DNA of 64,000 nt from Plazaster borealis (lineage: Eukaryota; Echinodermata; Asteroidea; Forcipulatida; Labidiasteridae), in assembly GCA_021014325.1 (NCBI GenBank), contig CM037471.1:18806818-18870817 (forward strand). Reading direction: 5' to 3'. Numbering within the stretch: position 1 is the first letter of the stretch; every line of letters begins with the position of its first letter. Below, piece by piece: positions 12,701 to 21,775 of this stretch. The position numbers and the translations under genes were made by a program. The notes below the pieces were generated by a model that made no database searches, was not told the origin of the DNA, and saw only the letters and a list, made by a program, of their open reading frames with translations.

Positions 12701-15700
12701 GTCGAAAAAATCCTGATTAATAAATGGTTCAGTACATCAAAAGGCCCCTAAAATATTGTCTATGCCCCTTCTTGCCCACCCCCCATGAAAATGTCTATAT
12801 AGTTACGCCATTGCTCATGACCTACATTAACCCCAGCCTTTGACACCAATCTACGGTGAAGCTAAACATGATTGATTTTATTAGTTAGTCCGGTAGGAAT
12901 CCACTGTTTAAGCAATTAATCATGACCTATAATAACCCCAGCCTTTGGCGTCCAGTCTACCTTGAGGCTAAATATGATTATTTTAATAAGTTAGTCCTGT
13001 TAAGAATTCACCCGACCATGACCACGGCCATGACCACTCCCTTCTGCTCATGACTCACCATTCAGTATTTTCTTTGTTTTATCCTTGACAGACTTTTGGC
13101 ATTATCTTTACACTGTCCATGGGGAAAATAGTGACTGATTTCGGAACATATGGCGGGAACCTCTTCTTATGTGGAGCCATGGTAATTGGAAGTATTCTTA
13201 CAAGTAAGTCAATGGCACTGAACCTGGTAAATCCACTGGTTCACAATTTCTTCTCTACTTAAGAGGGGCTCCAAGGTCAAATTCAGTTTTCGTGATCCAC
13301 TCATTTTCCAATTGAAAGAGTTCTAATGAAAATGGAAAAAAAAATAACGAATGACCTCACCAAAAACGTTCGATGAAGTCACATTTCAAATATACAGTCT
13401 GTACATTTTTGTGCAGAGAATTTTCAGTTCATTTTTGAATTTTGACGATATTCAATCAAAATAGCATTGAATTTGACTTTTTGACTGGCGCAAAAATTAT
13501 TCTTTGGACTGTACAGACCCATTTGTATCTGATGTCTGATGGCGTCATGTTTCAAATTTCGTTCTGAAAGAGTATGAAATAAGATGATATTTTACACCAT
13601 TTTAACGTGAGGTTAGAGACTGGGAACTGTTTCCACGGTTTCCTATGGACTCTGTCTATTGGAAAAAAAGTGCATCAAAACTGAATTTGACCTTAGACCC
13701 AGCTTCTTTAAAGGGTGTGCCCAACATTGGTAAGGTTCAAGAAAAGAAATGTTGACAGTTTGCACACGACTATGATGAAATGGTATAAAGATGGTCATGG
13801 TGAAAAACTTAATAATTTTTCCCGAAATGCTATAGTTTTTGAGAAATTAGTAAAAAAAATTAGTTTTGATCTCGCCAGACCAAACCTGCTGTTTGAAAAC
13901 AGTGCCAATACACATAAGGTTTGTTAAAATTATTTTCTTTTGACCCTGATGCAAATAAATGTGTACTGAACTGACATTCTGTAATTGTTCTTCATCTGCA
14001 GTGTTTATAAAATCTAACTTACGAAGGCAAGAGGCTGAAAGGGTGAGTATTTTTTTTCAAAATATCCTAAAAAGATACATGGTTTGCTGTGTTACTTTTA
14101 CAAAAACAGTTCTCCGCTGTTAAGACTAAAGTTTTACACACTCTAGGAGGCCGAGTGGTTTAGTGCATCGGACTCAAGTTCTGTTGGCAAAGTCATCAGG
14201 GTGTGGGTTCGAATCCCAGACATGACACGTGTCCTTTAGCAAGACACTTAACTCTTATTGCTCCTCTTCACCCAGGGGCAAATGGGTACCTGTGAGGGCA
14301 GAGATGGTTCTTGTGATTGATTTAGACTAGTGCGCTTTATACTTGGCAGCAGAGGCTGTGTACTCCCCAGGGAGCTGAGATGGTTTAAGGAATGAAATAA
14401 ATGGCCCAGTGACCAGGGGAAATAATGTTGGAGCACCATGAGCATCACTGAGTGACGGATTTGAGCGATAGAGAAGCCACCATGTATTGCGCGTTTTGTA
14501 TGTGTGTACAAAACCAAAGGCTCTAAAAAGTGTAAACTTTTCAAAATAAGTTCAATTTTAGTTTCCTATATAATACACAAATCATTTTCAAAACATAAAA
14601 GCTTTTAGTAAGAGTTATTCCAGGCCATTAAAACCAGTAATCAAAGTACAATGTACTTCCACGATTATTATTGATTAGTTGGTATATCTGATCTGACCCT
14701 CATCCATGCTAGTCATGGCCATGGCTAATAGCTTGCTGTACTGCGCAATCAGTGCAATGTGTCAGAGATTGCGCCACATATTGCTATGACATAGGCTATT
14801 GCATCGAACAAGAAGACAGTAAAAACATTATTGTCCCGCGTAAAGTCAATGATTTCTCTCGCCACCTGTCCTATGGCTGTGTGGGAAACAGTGCGCTGTT
14901 TTTGCAGATTTTAACTTTATTTTGCCTATGTGTTCTCTTATGTTATAATGTATGAAATCCTGTAGGAGACTCAAGCTTTAAATTACTAATTATTATGAGG
15001 GCACAGCGCCCTCTATCAACGTGTGTTAAATCTACACCAAAAGTTTAAATACTGTAGTGTTCAGGGTTTTCGTTCGAAGGCATTGCATGGACAACACTTA
15101 TTCAATATTGTAGCTTTGTATGAGCAGCATGTTTTTTCATCACTGTGACGTCATCAGGTGTCAAATTACAATAATTGAAAGTTGACTGGTTAAAATTCAT
15201 ATCTTCTGAACTGCATGTCATAGAGTTATAATCTTTTTGCCGTTTGTAGCTTACAGCACATGTTACATTTTATTTAGAAACATGAACCCACTTTACCCTT
15301 TACTTCTGGTACAAACAGGAAGTCATAATCTTTGTGCCATCTTGTAACGCATGATACAATTGCATTTTCTTCAAAACTTGACTGCACTTTCACTTGTCCT
15401 CCCAATCCAACCGAAACCCCTCTGTGTTCTTTCTTACGGACACTTAATTTCTAGTTATTAATATTCCACTCTCTACAATACAAGAGCTCTTTGTTAAAAA
15501 ATTATATTTTGTGCTTTTCCATAAAGGCACTAAACACTTCAAATTTATTGTGGTGGATTTTACATAGAATGCTATATTCTTTCAACAAAAAGCTACTTAT
15601 TGGATGATTGTGGCATGTCAAAAAATTTCCTTTTATTTTTAGAGTTCCCTTATCGGAAGATAAATGGCACTTTGGAAAAGTAATCAACTTATGAAAAAGC

Positions 15701-17025
15701 ATGCACTAAACCTTCATAGTATTCCAGGTATGACTATTTATTTTATTTTTTTTCTCAAAAGTTGTAAACTTCAAAATACTCAACTGGTAAAGGTTTATGT
15801 TTGGGAAGCATACTATAAGATCATTTCAAGCCTTAGTGTTGCTTTCTGCATCTGTCTCCGTACAGCCCCCAACTTTAACAGGTTCCTATTCAACCCAATT
15901 GGGATATACTTTCACCCCGCATGTAACCACCAAGCAAGGACCAGGGCTCAATTTCATAAAGCATGTAAGCACAAAAACTTGCTAAGCACAGAAAACTCTT
16001 CCTTAGGAAAAATAGGTTACCAGCCAAAAGACCATACGGTTACCATGCTGTGACTGGTACCCCACTCATTTCTTGCTTAGCAAAGAAATTTGCTGAGCAG
16101 AATTTTCTGCTAAACAGCTTTATGAAATGGGGCCCTGGTGTAACCGTTCTTCCCAATATTATTAGGTTGTGCCTGAATTGGCGGCTACAGCTATGGCTAC
16201 GGCTGGATCGCCGTCTCATCATGCATTGAAGTATGGGACGTCCTTAGCAACACCCTTAGCAACAGTCATAGTCGTAGCTGAAGCTGCCAATTTGTGTCAT
16301 CATGATCAAAGCCTATATTTTTGTCATATTTTCTTATTGTGAGTAAGGAAATAAATGTTAGATTGAATTGAATTGAATTGATACTCGACTGAACAATAAT
16401 CTGTACCTGAAGTCATGTACTCGATACTCAACTGAAAATGTACTCAGACCCGATTTTAAGTATCGTGGTCAAAATACAATTATGTAAATTCATGCCACTG
16501 CTATCCAAGGAATAGAGGAACAAAGCACTGAAAAAGGAAAGTTTAAGTTTTCTTTGATGTGTTCATGTTCAATGGCAAGTTATCATTACAAGCAAACACT
16601 GTCATCAAGAAATTAGTCAATAAAATATAAACATTTGTAGATAGCTTATTTTGCAGTATTTTTCTTTTAAAGTACTCTCACTCTGACTCGTACCCGGAGA
16701 TCCAGGTTGGTACTCAACTGATGAACTCGGTACTCGGGTACCAGAATACTCAGTACTCTGACACTTGTACTCATACTCAAAGGCCCAAGTACTCGAGTAC
16801 TACTCAGCCACGCAAGTACTAGGCAGTACTTGTTACTCGGCTGAAAAGTACTTGACTACCCATACAACACTGCTCAAAACCCAAGAAGACTAAAGTAACT
16901 TGTCATTCTGGATTCATTTTAAATTCTCATTCCTGTTGTAGATCCATGAGTTCCAAGCGGTTCCTACGGAGATAGATGAGAAACAGAAGGAAGCAGAGCT
17001 GAGGGGTCTCAGCACTGACGTCTAA
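621..17025 (+). CDS. FLVCR: FLVCR-family (SLC49) transporter, 3' nine exons, 5' partial
   Basis: Joined exons 621-753, 5475-5612, 6205-6272, 6659-6762, 9122-9232, 11027-11132, 13092-13203, 14002-14042 and 16942-17025 give 298 residues ending at TAA 17023-17025; every junction keeps phase and uses GT/AG. Members of this family are 12-helix plasma-membrane or organelle carriers linked in vertebrates to heme, choline and ethanolamine transport. Family signatures seen: [16 protein letters not shown], a DKPPVPPS loop, [21 protein letters not shown], and [21 protein letters not shown]. About seven hydrophobic helices are visible, so this is the second half of the transporter. The short hydrophilic C-terminus is encoded by the last two exons. 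Introns of 0.4-5 kb are full of foldback elements. The substrate cannot be told from sequence, and FLVCR1 versus FLVCR2 is not decidable here; an invertebrate gene may be ancestral to both. Confidence 0.93.
910..1124. mobile_element. small foldback element (MITE-like)
   Basis: Imperfect inverted repeat of about 215 bp: the left end CACTGTAAAAACGGG matches the right end CCCAGTTTTTGCAGTG inverted, and inner arms around ttgtcacatata and tatatgtgacaac also pair. No coding capacity. It lies in a FLVCR intron. Confidence 0.6.
2050..2783. mobile_element. TTAA-bounded foldback, family D, split by a B element
   Basis: Starts TTAAAGGCCCTGTACAC and ends GTGTACAATACCTTTAA inverted. The family B element at 2292-2677 interrupts it. 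Outside the insert the arms are 2050-2291 and 2678-2783. Confidence 0.65.
2292..2677. mobile_element. TTAA-bounded foldback, family B, copy 1 (nested)
   Basis: Begins TTAAGGCACTGGACAC and ends GTGTCCAGTGTCTTTAA. It shares the core of the other B copies (tgaagtaacgt, caccaagtgagaa, ggtctttgaca) and carries a central palindrome around gagacctcacgcgtgaggtctc. Flanking TTAA on both sides. Confidence 0.75.
3920..4287. mobile_element. TTAA-bounded foldback, family B, copy 2
   Basis: About 368 bp between TTAA sites: TTAAAGGCACTGAACACG at the left and CGTGTACGATACCTTTAA at the right. The inner arm aataaaaacttcttgcaaga is a family mark. ATG-started frames inside it are chance reading frames. Confidence 0.75.
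4623..5379. mobile_element. TTAA-bounded foldback, family C, copy 1, split by a B element
   Basis: Matches the unbroken copy at 24417-24789 (both begin TTAAAGGGATTGTATA, share ctgcaattgga and end GACCCTTTAA). Interrupted at 4722-5087 by family B. It ends about 95 bp before FLVCR exon b. Confidence 0.7.
4722..5087. mobile_element. TTAA foldback, family B, copy 3 (nested in C)
   Basis: Begins TTAAGGGTATCCTACACG and ends GTTCAGTGCCTTTGA, where the right TTAA has mutated. Core sequence matches the other B copies. Confidence 0.7.
5475..5612 (+). CDS. FLVCR: FLVCR exon b (cytoplasmic loop)
   Basis: Acceptor ttacag and donor gtgaga. Encodes the loop [12 protein letters not shown], typical of FLVCR proteins between the two six-helix halves, then the start of the next helix, [10 protein letters not shown]. 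Phase 1 at both ends. It is hidden because no ATG opens its frame. Confidence 0.9.
5919..6135 (+). repeat. two tandem copies of about 107 bp
   Basis: The block beginning aaaacacgtttaccattctt recurs about 107 bp later with some 90 percent identity by eye. Intronic, just upstream of FLVCR exon c; no coding sign. Confidence 0.6.
6205..6272 (+). CDS. FLVCR: FLVCR exon c
   Basis: Acceptor tttgcag, donor gtgagt. Encodes [20 protein letters not shown] plus FT, the conserved seventh-helix signature of the family. Enters in phase 1, leaves in phase 0. Confidence 0.92.
6659..6762 (+). CDS. FLVCR: FLVCR exon d
   Basis: Acceptor ttttcag, donor gtaggt. Encodes [20 protein letters not shown] and [11 protein letters not shown]; the short basic loop after the helix is typical of major-facilitator carriers. 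Phase 0 in, phase 2 out. Confidence 0.92.
7183..7500. mobile_element. TTAA foldback, family B, copy 4 (internally shortened)
   Basis: TTAAAGGTATCGTACACG at the left, CGTGTTCAGTGCCTTTAA at the right. About 50 bp shorter than copy 6, with a deletion in the left arm after the gagctgttga motif. Confidence 0.72.
8290..8614. mobile_element. TTAA foldback, family B, copy 5
   Basis: Left end tggcactgtacacaattggt, right end CGTGTTCAGTGCCTTTAA. A deletion removes the caccaagtgag block of the right arm. Its right TTAA (8611-8614) is also the left TTAA of the next element. Confidence 0.7.
8611..9079. mobile_element. TTAA foldback, family F, copy 1
   Basis: Inverted arms: gggctccgaggtcaaatt near the left end pairs with aaatttgaccttggagcccc near the right. 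Bounded by TTAA at 8611 and 9076. Homologous to 13259-13711. Non-coding. Confidence 0.65.
9122..9232 (+). CDS. FLVCR: FLVCR exon e
   Basis: Acceptor tctacag, donor gtaagt. Encodes two hydrophobic segments, [20 protein letters not shown] and [11 protein letters not shown]. Phase 2 in and out. A TTAA-bounded foldback ends about 40 bp upstream. Confidence 0.92.
9403..9776. mobile_element. TTAA foldback, family B, copy 6 (full length)
   Basis: 374 bp including both TTAA sites; left TTAAAGGTATCGTACACG, right CGTGTTCAGTGCCTTTAA. One of the most complete B copies in the window. Confidence 0.78.
9780..10750. other. AT-rich FLVCR intron, nothing recognised
   Basis: About 1 kb of low-complexity AT-rich sequence with several short A/T runs. 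No exon, inverted repeat or tandem array seen. Confidence 0.4.
10755..10950. mobile_element. GGGCCC-ended foldback, family A, copy 1
   Basis: Terminal inverted repeats around GGGTCCAATTCCATAGAGCT and its inverse ending TGAAATTGGGCCC. The inner motif aaggttaccggccaaaatac is shared with other A copies. Confidence 0.75.
11027..11132 (+). CDS. FLVCR: FLVCR exon f
   Basis: Acceptor ggatag, donor gtagga. Encodes [20 protein letters not shown] and [10 protein letters not shown], the most diagnostic stretch of FLVCR proteins. Phase 2 in, phase 0 out. Confidence 0.93.
11186..11383. mobile_element. family A foldback, copy 2
   Basis: Starts acccaatttcataaagcc and ends agctctatgatattggaccc; diverged from the other copies. 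It begins about 50 bp after FLVCR exon f. Confidence 0.65.
11480..12036 (-). mobile_element. 3' end of a LINE, minus strand
   Basis: On the minus strand 12036-11880 encodes a remnant containing [20 protein letters not shown], the GP-x-LWN-x-L signature common near the C-terminus of non-LTR retrotransposon ORF2. It is followed by a 3' UTR and the tail ggaaataaaacaaaccttga with repeats of it near 11480-11515. Stops follow the motif. Clade not assigned. Confidence 0.55.
12037..12222. mobile_element. family A foldback, copy 3
   Basis: Left end worn (gcatagagctgcttatgagc), right end agcagctctgtgcaactgggccc. It abuts the LINE fragment. Confidence 0.6.
13092..13203 (+). CDS. FLVCR: FLVCR exon g
   Basis: Acceptor ttgacag, donor gtaagt. 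Encodes [20 protein letters not shown] and the last membrane helix, [14 protein letters not shown]. Phase 0 in, phase 1 out. Confidence 0.92.
13259..13711. mobile_element. TTAA foldback, family F, copy 2
   Basis: Left TTAAGAGGGGCTCCAAGGTC, right end gaccttagacccagcttc then TTTAA. Homologous to 8611-9079 and also palindromic. It shares its right TTAA (13708-13711) with the next element. Confidence 0.65.
13708..13960. mobile_element. fragment of a TTAA foldback, D-like
   Basis: Begins TTAAAGGGTGTGCCCAACAT and contains cgaaatgctatagtttttga, matching the left arm of the element at 2050. The right half is missing. It ends close to FLVCR exon h. Confidence 0.45.
14002..14042 (+). CDS. FLVCR: FLVCR exon h (41-nt exon)
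   Basis: Acceptor tctgcag, donor gtgagt. Encodes [13 protein letters not shown], the basic segment right after the last helix. Phase 1 in, phase 0 out. Confidence 0.85.
14141..14535 (+). mobile_element. tRNA-derived SINE, copy 1
   Basis: The head has pol III box A-like sequence (ggccgagtggtttagtgca) and box B GGTTCGAATCCC, in the style of a tRNA-Leu/Ser gene. It continues into a conserved body (caagacacttaactctt, cacccaggggcaaatgggta). The same body occurs at 27603 and, reversed, at 47216 and 59445. Confidence 0.72.
14536..15940. other. FLVCR intron, no clear feature
   Basis: Mixed unique-looking AT-rich sequence. Short open frames have no family signature and lack consistent splice signals. 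Nothing else seen. Confidence 0.4.
15943..16136. mobile_element. family A foldback, copy 4
   Basis: Left agggctcaatttcataaagc, right cagctttatgaaatggggccct; inner motif aataggttaccagccaaaag. Confidence 0.7.
16165..16298. repeat. dispersed short foldback
   Basis: tgcctgaattggcggctaca at the left pairs with agctgaagctgccaatttgt at the right. A relative is at 41633-41758 with the same gctgcat-catcatgc-ttga and cccttagcaaca motifs. Confidence 0.5.
16299..16382 (+). repeat. LINE/SINE-type 3' tail with (TTGAA)n
   Basis: ggaaataaatgttagattg followed by repeats of attga, like the short-tandem tails of non-LTR elements. No body attached. Confidence 0.35.
16680..16865. repeat. low-complexity GTACTC-rich repeat
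   Basis: Dense runs of gtactc and its complement (for example tactcgggtaccagaatact, tactcgagtactactcagc), so locally self-complementary. Function unknown. Confidence 0.5.
16942..17025 (+). CDS. FLVCR: FLVCR last exon
   Basis: Acceptor ttgtag. Encodes a 27-residue hydrophilic acidic tail ([16 protein letters not shown], then [10 protein letters not shown]) and the TAA stop at 17023-17025. Confidence 0.85.
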   Translation: MHEFQAVPTEIDEKQKEAELRGLSTDV

Positions 17026-17440
17026 AAATTAAAGTACACCACAAGTTCTTCTTCCAAGGGTCAAAGATGTCTTCCCCTACAAGGATTTTACAAAGATACA
17101 ACTCGGTCTACTCATCCAGATGGAATATATGTAACTCAGTCTAAGGACGAAGTGAAGCAATCAATATTTCATGGTTTTTCAATATCTGATGTTATTTCTG
17201 AATTCGCAGTAATTTGAGGGTGTGTACGTGTGAGAATCAAATTTACATGATGCGAAACAAGTAAAACAAACTGTTTTTGTCATTGTTGATATTTCTATTA
17301 TTATTTTAATATTATTTATTTTGCCACCGATACAAGAAAATTACAGGCAGTCAAAATAAGATAAAACTATAATTGGGATGCAAGGAAATTGGCTGTAAAA
17401 AGCGCCCTCATGCGGTCAAAAATATAGTCAATTCAGGCCT

Positions 17441-17585
17441 GGAATTTCATCTTTGAGAGGGCAAGGTCATTTTCATTTTGCAAAGGTCACTTCGATGGGA
17501 AAATCTTAAAGTCTATGGGAAAGTTTTGAAGGGGCACCAAGGCCAAGACCAGGGGCAACAGAGGCCACGGCCTCCGTGGAATACC
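17441..17585 (+). repeat. dispersed repeat, gagagggcaaggtca type
   Basis: The block gagagggcaaggtcattttc ... aaatcttaaagtctatggga ... aggccacggcctccgtgg recurs in diverged form at 22370-22470 and 22805-22925. Confidence 0.45.
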
Positions 17586-17826
17586 AGGCCTTTAATTGAC
17601 AAATCACTTCAGTGATTGACTTGATTACAACACCTTGACAGGAGACTAACAATGTTTGTATAACACTATGTCACTATGCCAACAGAGTTGTTTGTGATGC
17701 ATTGTACACCTGACCCCAGGGTCAAACCCCCCGAGCATAACTAAAATGCAAAGTAATTCCATTCTCAGATTAATGGCATGGTAGACTGACATTATGGAAA
17801 AGCAACAACACTATGTGGTTGCACAT

Positions 17827-17832
17827 AATAAA
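17827..17832 (+). promoter_or_regulatory. FLVCR: candidate poly(A) signal for FLVCR
   Basis: First AATAAA downstream of the FLVCR stop, about 800 bp after it. A 3' UTR of this length is plausible. No transcript evidence is available here. Confidence 0.35.
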
Positions 17833-18551
17833 TGCCAGTAGAAACACAATGCAAAACTATTGACAAATTTTTATGAGTGTATCAAAATTTGCACGTCAAG
17901 GTTCTATTTTTGAAGAATTGCTTAACATTTACATGTACATGTATGCACTAGTGACTTTATATTATCATAGAACATGGCCACTATTAACACACCTTTATAA
18001 TCCACAATGACTTCTAAGTAGATTTATGGACAGTTATATTGCATGTGTGTGTCCACAACTACAAAACAAACAGGTTGTACATCCTGTTTGTTATTAGTAT
18101 TGGTTTAAAATTTACATTATTACTTATGACTAATTATTATATTAATGTAGCAGTGGCTTAACAAGGGGCAGGGGGCAGAAGCCCCCCTCCCATACACTCA
18201 GAACTCTTGCCCCCTCCCTCTTAATTCCCCCACACCAAATGATGGACAATTGAATGGTTTGATTCATTAACTTAGCCCCCCATGACGTCTTTGCCCCCCG
18301 CTTGTGCCCCCCCCCTGAAATTGTCTGGTTACTCCATTGTTAATTAGGAAGTCTTCTGATTAATGAGAAATTAAAGAACATCATGGATGTGCCATCTGAT
18401 TCTTAGCAACCAAGTTCCAGAAGTGATAAGAGAGTGGGTTCAAAATTCCAGAATGACTTCAGGAAGTCTAGCTGTTTTGCATGTCATGGACATTAAAGAC
18501 CCACACAACAGGGCATTTCAGGGCATTTTCTGGCAGGCAAGATACTACACT

Positions 18552-18793
18552 GGGCCCAATTTCATAGAGCTGCTAAGCACAACAATTTGCTTAGCATGAA
18601 ATTTCTTCCTTGATAAAAACAGGATTACCAACCAAATTTCCATGTGATTTTCAGGATAAGCAAACAACAGCTGAATACCAGTAACAAGCAATATGCAACA
18701 CATGGAAATTTGGTTGGTAATCCTGTTTTTATCAAGGAAGAAATTTCATGCTAAGCAAATTGTTGTGCTTAGCAGCTCTATGAAATTGGGCCC
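18552..18793. mobile_element. family A foldback, copy 5, near-perfect hairpin
   Basis: About 95 bp at each end are inverted copies with no mismatch I can see, beginning GGGCCCAATTTCATAGAGCT. The loop is about 50 bp. No open frame. Confidence 0.85.
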
Positions 18794-19239
18794 TGGTCAC
18801 ATGAGAAATTTTACATTTCATATCATAATTTCCATATAAATTCAAGAGTTATAAAAGTAACCTCTGAGCAAGTTTTGAGATGTGCCCCCTTTCTTCCTAT
18901 CAAAAGTTGATAAATAATGTACAGTGCAATCTCCATAAAATGAAAGATTGAATGTTTTCTTCCATTTGCGCTGTGTACAAATTGTGCCTGCAGGAAGTCC
19001 AGGCTCTGTGGCTCTTGTGTACCGGTAGACATATGATGTCATGGTCTATATTGACAAGACTAATTCATTCTAAATGCTTTAAAGAGTATGGGTTTGAAAC
19101 CTGGATACCTTAATCGACCTTGAATGTCGTGGATGTTCCATTTTGTGAATGGAAAAGATCTAGAGGTGTTTGAATTCTGACTTGGACCTGGACACTTTGA
19201 CACAGTTGCGTAGTCCATTGGGTTATACACCTATGTTCC

Positions 19240-19425
19240 GATGCACCTAATGTATTTTCCTGATCCTAACCCTAAACCAAACCCTAACCCCAACCCTAGC
19301 GTGTAGATCGGAACATGGGGTTATCAGAACATAGGGGTGTCGGAACATAGGGGTGTCGGAACATAGGGGTGTCGGAACATAGGGGTGTCGGAACATAGGG
19401 GTGTCCGAACATAGAGCAATCACTG
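19240..19425 (+). repeat. telomere-like core plus 16-bp tandem repeat
   Basis: Degenerate CCCTAA-type repeats (cctaaccctaaaccaaaccc) followed by about five copies of the 16-mer GGAACATAGGGGTGTC. A second copy in the other orientation is at 50095-50245. Confidence 0.65.
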
Positions 19426-20533
19426 CCCATTGTAGGCCTGTAAGTAGAAGACAATGATGGAGAGATAAGGCAAACTTTTGAAAATTTACAAACAATTCAA
19501 ATAATGCTTTCATTATTTTTTGCCAATTATTATCACAACTTAAAGGTGTGAGCTGCATGAAAATATACATTATTATGAGTTATTATTTTTAGAGATTTTA
19601 TTTTGTTATATATTTAAAGTTACCGGGTAACTGTTTGTATAAAAAAACAATTCATATAAATCAAAGGATTACTTGATTTCTCTAAAACATTTCCATTTTT
19701 ATTATTACTTTTTTGGTAATCATGGATTTGTAAAAACATTTTGCATTATTTAACAAATTTTATTAAAAACACCCAAAAAGTGAATGCAAGTGTAAAATAC
19801 CTCGCCATTTTACTACTCAACTTGTACAGTGTGAAGAACTGTTAAATTTATAGCAAAACCATTGTAAGTTCTTAACATTTGCAAATAATATGAAAGAAAT
19901 GTTCAATTGTTTTCTGCGATGCATTAATAATTATTCAGTTACCTTTGGTCTTAAATGAACAATAAATTTACATTGGGGTCGAAGGTAATTTTTTACTTAG
20001 TTTCCTCCAAGGCTAAATGAAATAATAGTTTAGTAAATTAATAGATATTTACAATTTATTTAAAATTAGTTAATTATATATGAGAATTTGAAGGACTAAC
20101 TTTTAAATATTGTTGTCAACTTAGTGTGTTGTTTTTCCACAGTCCCACCTTTTTTATCAGACATCTTGACTTCCTTCACCTTTCTACATTTATGACTTGA
20201 GTCACATCACAAACATTATGACTAAAACATAACTGCTGGATAAAAAATTCATTCAATGCAATTTTTTGATGAGACAAAGACACTTCCACAAAGACACTTC
20301 CGTAAGAAAATAGAATGTCTGTTGTTACAAGGTGCCTGAAGGTCAAGACAGTTGCTTGTTTGTTTGTTTGTAAACATTAAAACATTAACCACCATCTTGT
20401 ATGGGAGAAGGTCAGGAATCACAAATAAGCCTAACTGGGTTGGCACAAATCTTCCATTTTTAATGAAACATTTCTTTATGAAGAAAATATGTACATTTTG
20501 TTCTACTGCAGCAGTTGCCCTGTAATTCCAGCT

Positions 20534-20713
20534 GGACCCAATCTCATACAGCTGCAGAAAAATACTGCTTACCATTTTTCTGCTAAGCACAAATGAGCAG
20601 GATACATGATGGTACATGTGAAATGGTATTTTGGCCAGTAACCTTATTCTGCTAAGCATTGTTTTGTTGTGCTTAGCTACTTTTTTTGCTTAAGTAGCTC
20701 CATGAAGTTGGGA
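20534..20713. mobile_element. family A foldback, copy 6
   Basis: Left ggacccaatctcatacagct, right gtagctccatgaagttggga; inner motifs gcaggatacatga and taaccttattctgctaagca. Confidence 0.65.
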
Positions 20714-21156
20714 CAGCTGGCCTGCAGAACAGTCATTCTTTCTGAATGGTGTGAATAACAGAAGAGTGGCTTTAGTGTCAACATTTATAGAAAGAGAGCA
20801 GACTTTATTTTCCACCGAGTTGTGTTCGTTTTGAAGCTTTTTTGTCATGTCATAAAAGCAATAAGGGTTTATTAATGACATAATGTGAGGATGCTTTTAT
20901 AAACTTTCACAGATTGTACAAGGCTCGGAATGCCAACCATGCAAACTTCGTTCATTTTGGGTGAAGAACTCCACAATATTACTCTAATTATGCAACTTCA
21001 CTGGCGTGGTTTCTTAGATTAAAAACAACTATGTCAGCCTTCAATATGATATCATATGAACAATGAATTGGAAAAGAACTTTTTATTCTGTGCAAAAGTA
21101 CCATTTAAGAAGCCATTTTGTGACATGGTGGACACGCTACATTGCACTATTTACAC

Positions 21157-21202
21157 TATTTGGTTTGGGTAATTCTGTCTGTATACACCCAAACCAAATG
21201 GT
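21157..21202. repeat. small inverted repeat
   Basis: tatttggtttgggt and acccaaaccaaatggtgta pair across a loop of about 15 bp. Could be the end of a small foldback element. Confidence 0.35.
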
Positions 21203-21325
21203 GTATTCCTATACGGTGTTCGTCATATCTCAAAAAGGTTAATAAATTTGTGATACTGATGGATCGTAAAGTACCATTCAATTGACTCCATTGTTCACAG
21301 CTCACAATATCCTCCATAAGGTTTT

Positions 21326-21716
21326 TTAAAGGGACACGTTGCCTTGGATCGGACGAGTTGGTCTATGAAAAGCGTTTGTAACAGTTTGTTATAAAATGCA
21401 TATGGTTAGAAAGACGTTTTAAAAGTAGAATACAAAGATCCACACAAATATGCCTCGAAATTGCGTGGTTTTCCTTTTACTTTGCAAACGAACAAGGTCC
21501 GCCATTTTGTGGAGTCAAAAATTTGACTCTACAAAATTGCGTGCCGTGTTAGTTCAGGATGTAAAAGGAAAACTAGGCAATTTCGAGGCATATTTGTGTG
21601 GATCATTGTATTATAATTTTGAAACATCTTTCTTACCATAATGCATTTTATAACAAATGGTTACAAACGCTTTTCATAGACCAACTCGTCCGATCCAAGG
21701 CAACGTGTCCCTTTAA
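21326..21716. mobile_element. TTAA-bounded palindrome, family E, copy 1
   Basis: 391 bp, left TTAAAGGGACACGTTGCCTT, right AAGGCAACGTGTCCCTTTAA. The arms pair along nearly the whole length, meeting near gtcaaaaatttgac. Non-coding. Confidence 0.8.
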
Positions 21717-21725
21717 GTATTTTTA

Positions 21726-21775
21726 TTTGGGGGGGGGGGTGTTTTTTTGTTTGTTTGTTTGTTTATTTTTTCCCA
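21726..21775 (+). repeat. poly-G and (GTTT)n low-complexity run
   Basis: A run of eleven G followed by gtttgtttgtttgttta. Confidence 0.7.

Noticed and set aside
19255..19300. True telomere or chromosome end
   Set aside because: The TTAGGG-type repeats are degenerate, only about 40 bp, internal, and recur at 50160 with the same flanks.
20249..20659. 136-codon minus-strand open frame
   Set aside because: Much of it is family A copy 6; the rest has no protein-like composition or splice context.
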